A DNA stretch of 6,804 nt. Source: an uncultured bacterium (lineage in GTDB: Bacteria; Planctomycetota; Planctomycetia; Pirellulales; UBA1268). The notes beneath the pieces were generated by a model. It was not told the DNA's origin and ran no database searches. It saw nothing but the letters and a program-made list of their open reading frames with translations. Where the stretch lies: assembly GCA_937959175.1 (NCBI GenBank), contig CALGAS010000324.1, positions 1 through 6,804 of the forward strand, in the 5' to 3' direction. Both the position numbers and the translations under genes were made by a program. The stretch's first letter is position 1; the number at the start of each line of letters is the position of its first letter. Of this stretch, positions 5,095 through 6,804 are shown piece after piece.

Positions 5095-6702
5095 ATGAAA
5101 CAGGAAATGCTGATCAACGTGTCGCAGCCGGAGGAATGCCGGATCGCGATCATCGAAGACGGGCTGCTCGAGGAGCTCTACGTCGAGCGGACCAGCCAGG
5201 ACAACTACGTCGGCAACATCTACAAGGGCCGGATCGTCAACATCGAGCCATCGATCCAGGCGGCCTTCGTCGACTTCGGGGTCGGCCGCAACGGCTTCCT
5301 CCATATCAGCGACGTTGAGCCGCAATATTACCGGCAGGGCGGGCTCGATCCCGACAAGGCCTTCGAGGTGGCCGAGCCGGCCAAGGCGGCCGTCGGCGAG
5401 GGCGAGGGGGGCGGCACCCGCACGGCCGCCCGCCGCAAGCCCCGCATCGGCGACCGGCCCCGCGTCAAGCCGCCGATTCAGGACATCCTCAAGCGGGGCG
5501 ACGAGGTGCTCGTGCAGGTGATCAAGGAGGGCTTCGGCACCAAGGGGCCGACCCTCTCCACCTACATCTCGATTCCCGGCCGCTACCTCGTCCTGATGCC
5601 GCCGCTGGGCCGGGTCGGGATCTCCAAGAAGATCGACAACGAGCGTGACCGCCGGGTGCTCCGCGACATCATGCTCGACCTCCAGCCCCCCAAGGGCGTC
5701 GGCTTCGTGGTTCGGACGGCCGGCACCGAGCGGACCAAGGGGGAGATGGCCCGCGACATGGCCTACCTGCTGCGGCTCTGGAAGAGCATCGTCCGCCGGA
5801 TGCGGAAGTATTCGGCGCCGATCGACATCTACCAGGAAAGCGACATGATCATCCGCACCATCCGCGACATGTTCACGGAGGACGTCGACCGGATCCTGAT
5901 CGACGAGCCGGCCGCCTACGAGCGGGCCCGGGAGTTTCTCGAGATGGTGATGCCCAAGTATGTCGAGCGGCTGCAGCTCTACGAGGGCAAGGAGCCGCTC
6001 TTCCATCGCTACGGCCTGGAGGAGGAGATCTCGCGGATTCACCAGCGGAAGGTGCCGCTCAAGGGGGGCGGCTCGATCGTGATCGACCAGACGGAGGCCC
6101 TCGTGGCGATCGACGTCAACTCCGGGAGCTTCCGGACCGAGAAGAGCGCCGAGGAGAACGCCTACCAGATGAACCTGATCGCGGCCAAGGAGATCGCCCG
6201 CCAGCTGCGGCTCCGCGATCTCGGCGGCGTGATCGTCAACGACTTCATCGACATGCGGAAGGAGAAGTATCGCCGCAGCGTCGAGAAGTCGCTCCACGAG
6301 GCGATGAAGCGGGACCGGGCCCGCACCAAGATCCTCCGGACGAGCCCCTTCGGCTTGGTCGAGATGACCCGCCAGCGGATCCGGCCATCGCTGCGAAAGA
6401 GCATTTTCCAAGACTGCCCGACCTGCAACGGCACCGGCACCGTCAAGACGGCCGAGAGCATGGCGATCGAGGTGATGCGGATCCTCCACCTGGCGGTGAC
6501 CCGCGAGGATGTCGCCAAGCTCGACGTCACCGTGCACGACGAAGTTGCCACCTGGCTCAACAATCGGAAGCGGCGGGAGATCACGATCTTCGAGGACGAG
6601 ACCCACATCCAGCTCCACATCGACGGACAGGACGGCGTCTCCCCCGAGCACCTGGTGTTCGAGGCCTTTGATGAAAACAGCCGCACCGTCCGCTTCCCCT
6701 GA
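5095..6702 (+). CDS. rng: Ribonuclease E/G family endoribonuclease, catalytic core only
   Basis: RNase E/G cleaves single-stranded AU-rich RNA in mRNA decay and in rRNA/tRNA maturation. An S1 domain spans about residues 37-165 (NYVGNIYKGRIVNI at the start; GPTLSTYISIPGRYLVLMP at the end). It is interrupted at about 81-126 by a Gly/Ala/Arg-rich stretch not present in E. coli RNase G. Arg207-Thr208 in VVRTAG correspond to the 5'-monophosphate sensor. The catalytic metal ligands are Asp340 (AIDVNSG) and Asp383 (VIVNDFIDM), 43 residues apart as in E. coli (303 and 346). The Zn-link is Cys441-Pro-Thr-Cys444, 58 residues after Asp383, again matching E. coli. The protein ends soon after the core at 535 residues, so the long C-terminal degradosome scaffold of E. 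coli RNase E is absent. The architecture is RNase G-like, though rne would be an equally fair symbol. It lies 50 bases after EI, with a hairpin in the gap. Confidence 0.94.
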   Translation: MKQEMLINVSQPEECRIAIIEDGLLEELYVERTSQDNYVGNIYKGRIVNIEPSIQAAFVDFGVGRNGFLHISDVEPQYYRQGGLDPDKAFEVAEPAKAAVGEGEGGGTRTAARRKPRIGDRPRVKPPIQDILKRGDEVLVQVIKEGFGTKGPTLSTYISIPGRYLVLMPPLGRVGISKKIDNERDRRVLRDIMLDLQPPKGVGFVVRTAGTERTKGEMARDMAYLLRLWKSIVRRMRKYSAPIDIYQESDMIIRTIRDMFTEDVDRILIDEPAAYERAREFLEMVMPKYVERLQLYEGKEPLFHRYGLEEEISRIHQRKVPLKGGGSIVIDQTEALVAIDVNSGSFRTEKSAEENAYQMNLIAAKEIARQLRLRDLGGVIVNDFIDMRKEKYRRSVEKSLHEAMKRDRARTKILRTSPFGLVEMTRQRIRPSLRKSIFQDCPTCNGTGTVKTAESMAIEVMRILHLAVTREDVAKLDVTVHDEVATWLNNRKRREITIFEDETHIQLHIDGQDGVSPEHLVFEAFDENSRTVRFP

Positions 6703-6720
6703 GCCAAGCCCTCTGGTCTC

Positions 6721-6770
6721 GATAGGCACGGGCTCACCTCGCGCGGGCTTCGGGGTGGGCCCGTGCCATC
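6721..6770 (+). terminator. Long hairpin downstream of the RNase gene, probable transcript 3' end
   Basis: GGCACGGGCTCACC (6725-6738) pairs with GGTGGGCCCGTGCC (6754-6767), 14 pairs with one G-U wobble. Three more pairs close the loop (6739-6741 with 6751-6753, one a wobble). Three more extend the base (6721-6723 with 6768-6770) if A6724 bulges. The hairpin starts 18 bases after the RNase stop. There is no T-run after it, so it may be a U-less terminator or a 3' stabilising structure left after Rho termination. It is the strongest inverted repeat I noticed in the window. Confidence 0.55.
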
Positions 6771-6804
6771 TCGCCGGACGCTCGCTCAGGCCATCGTGGC
6801 CTTC
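6771..6804. other. Right edge, no gene seen
   Basis: No reading frame here can be supported on either strand. The only structure is a small inverted repeat, AGGCCA (6788-6793) and TGGCCT (6797-6802) around TCG, which may be chance in GC-rich DNA. Confidence 0.3.

Noticed and set aside
5041..6729. 562-residue open frame on the minus strand opposite the RNase gene
   Set aside because: It is a shadow of the RNase E/G gene. The product is a run of Val, Asp, Leu and His patterns with no domain, and the sense protein is clearly real.
6788..6802. Small hairpin AGGCCA/TGGCCT at the right edge
   Set aside because: A 6-bp stem with a 3-base loop at the window end, too short to interpret without the following sequence.

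Overview
The window looks like a high-GC chromosomal segment from a member of Planctomycetota, probably Pirellulales-like. This is judged from memory of the protein families: the RNase E/G N-terminus, the short HPF, the GGPGSH form of the EI active site, and an N-terminal motif in the first protein seen in planctomycete membrane proteins. No database search was possible. All genes are on the + strand. I see no RNA gene, insertion sequence, CRISPR array or sign of recent gene transfer.

Layout. Positions 2-1948 hold the 3' part of a gene whose start lies left of the window. It encodes a single-pass membrane protein with a long Pro/Ala/Glu-rich linker and a large, probably extracytoplasmic C-terminal half, perhaps an anti-sigma or FecR-like regulator. 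Positions 1949-2086 hold a candidate promoter and a GC-rich hairpin. Then come five co-directional genes with short gaps or an overlap: a short ribosome hibernation factor (hpf, 2087-2407), a PTS EIIA of the fructose/Ntr class (2458-2934), HPr (2912-3280), PTS Enzyme I (3305-5044) and a ribonuclease E/G (5095-6702). A strong hairpin at 6721-6770 follows the last gene.

How the genes fit together. EI, HPr and EIIA form a complete soluble phosphorelay (PEP to EI His190 to HPr His43 to EIIA His69), and no sugar-specific EIIB or EIIC is present. This suggests a regulatory, PTS-Ntr-like chain rather than a transporter. With a ribosome hibernation factor at the front and the main mRNA-decay endonuclease at the end, the cluster may join metabolic state (PEP supply) to translation capacity and RNA turnover. 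It resembles the proteobacterial rpoN-hpf-ptsN-rapZ-npr cluster, but rpoN and rapZ are absent and EI and the RNase itself are present.

The joints between genes differ. HPr has a strong Shine-Dalgarno and overlaps EIIA. hpf and the RNase have recognisable Shine-Dalgarno sequences. EIIA and EI have none that is convincing. The gaps hold a C-rich tract (hpf/EIIA), a 12-nt palindrome (HPr/EI) and a UNCG-capped hairpin (EI/RNase). The large antisense open frames opposite EI and the RNase are judged to be composition shadows.
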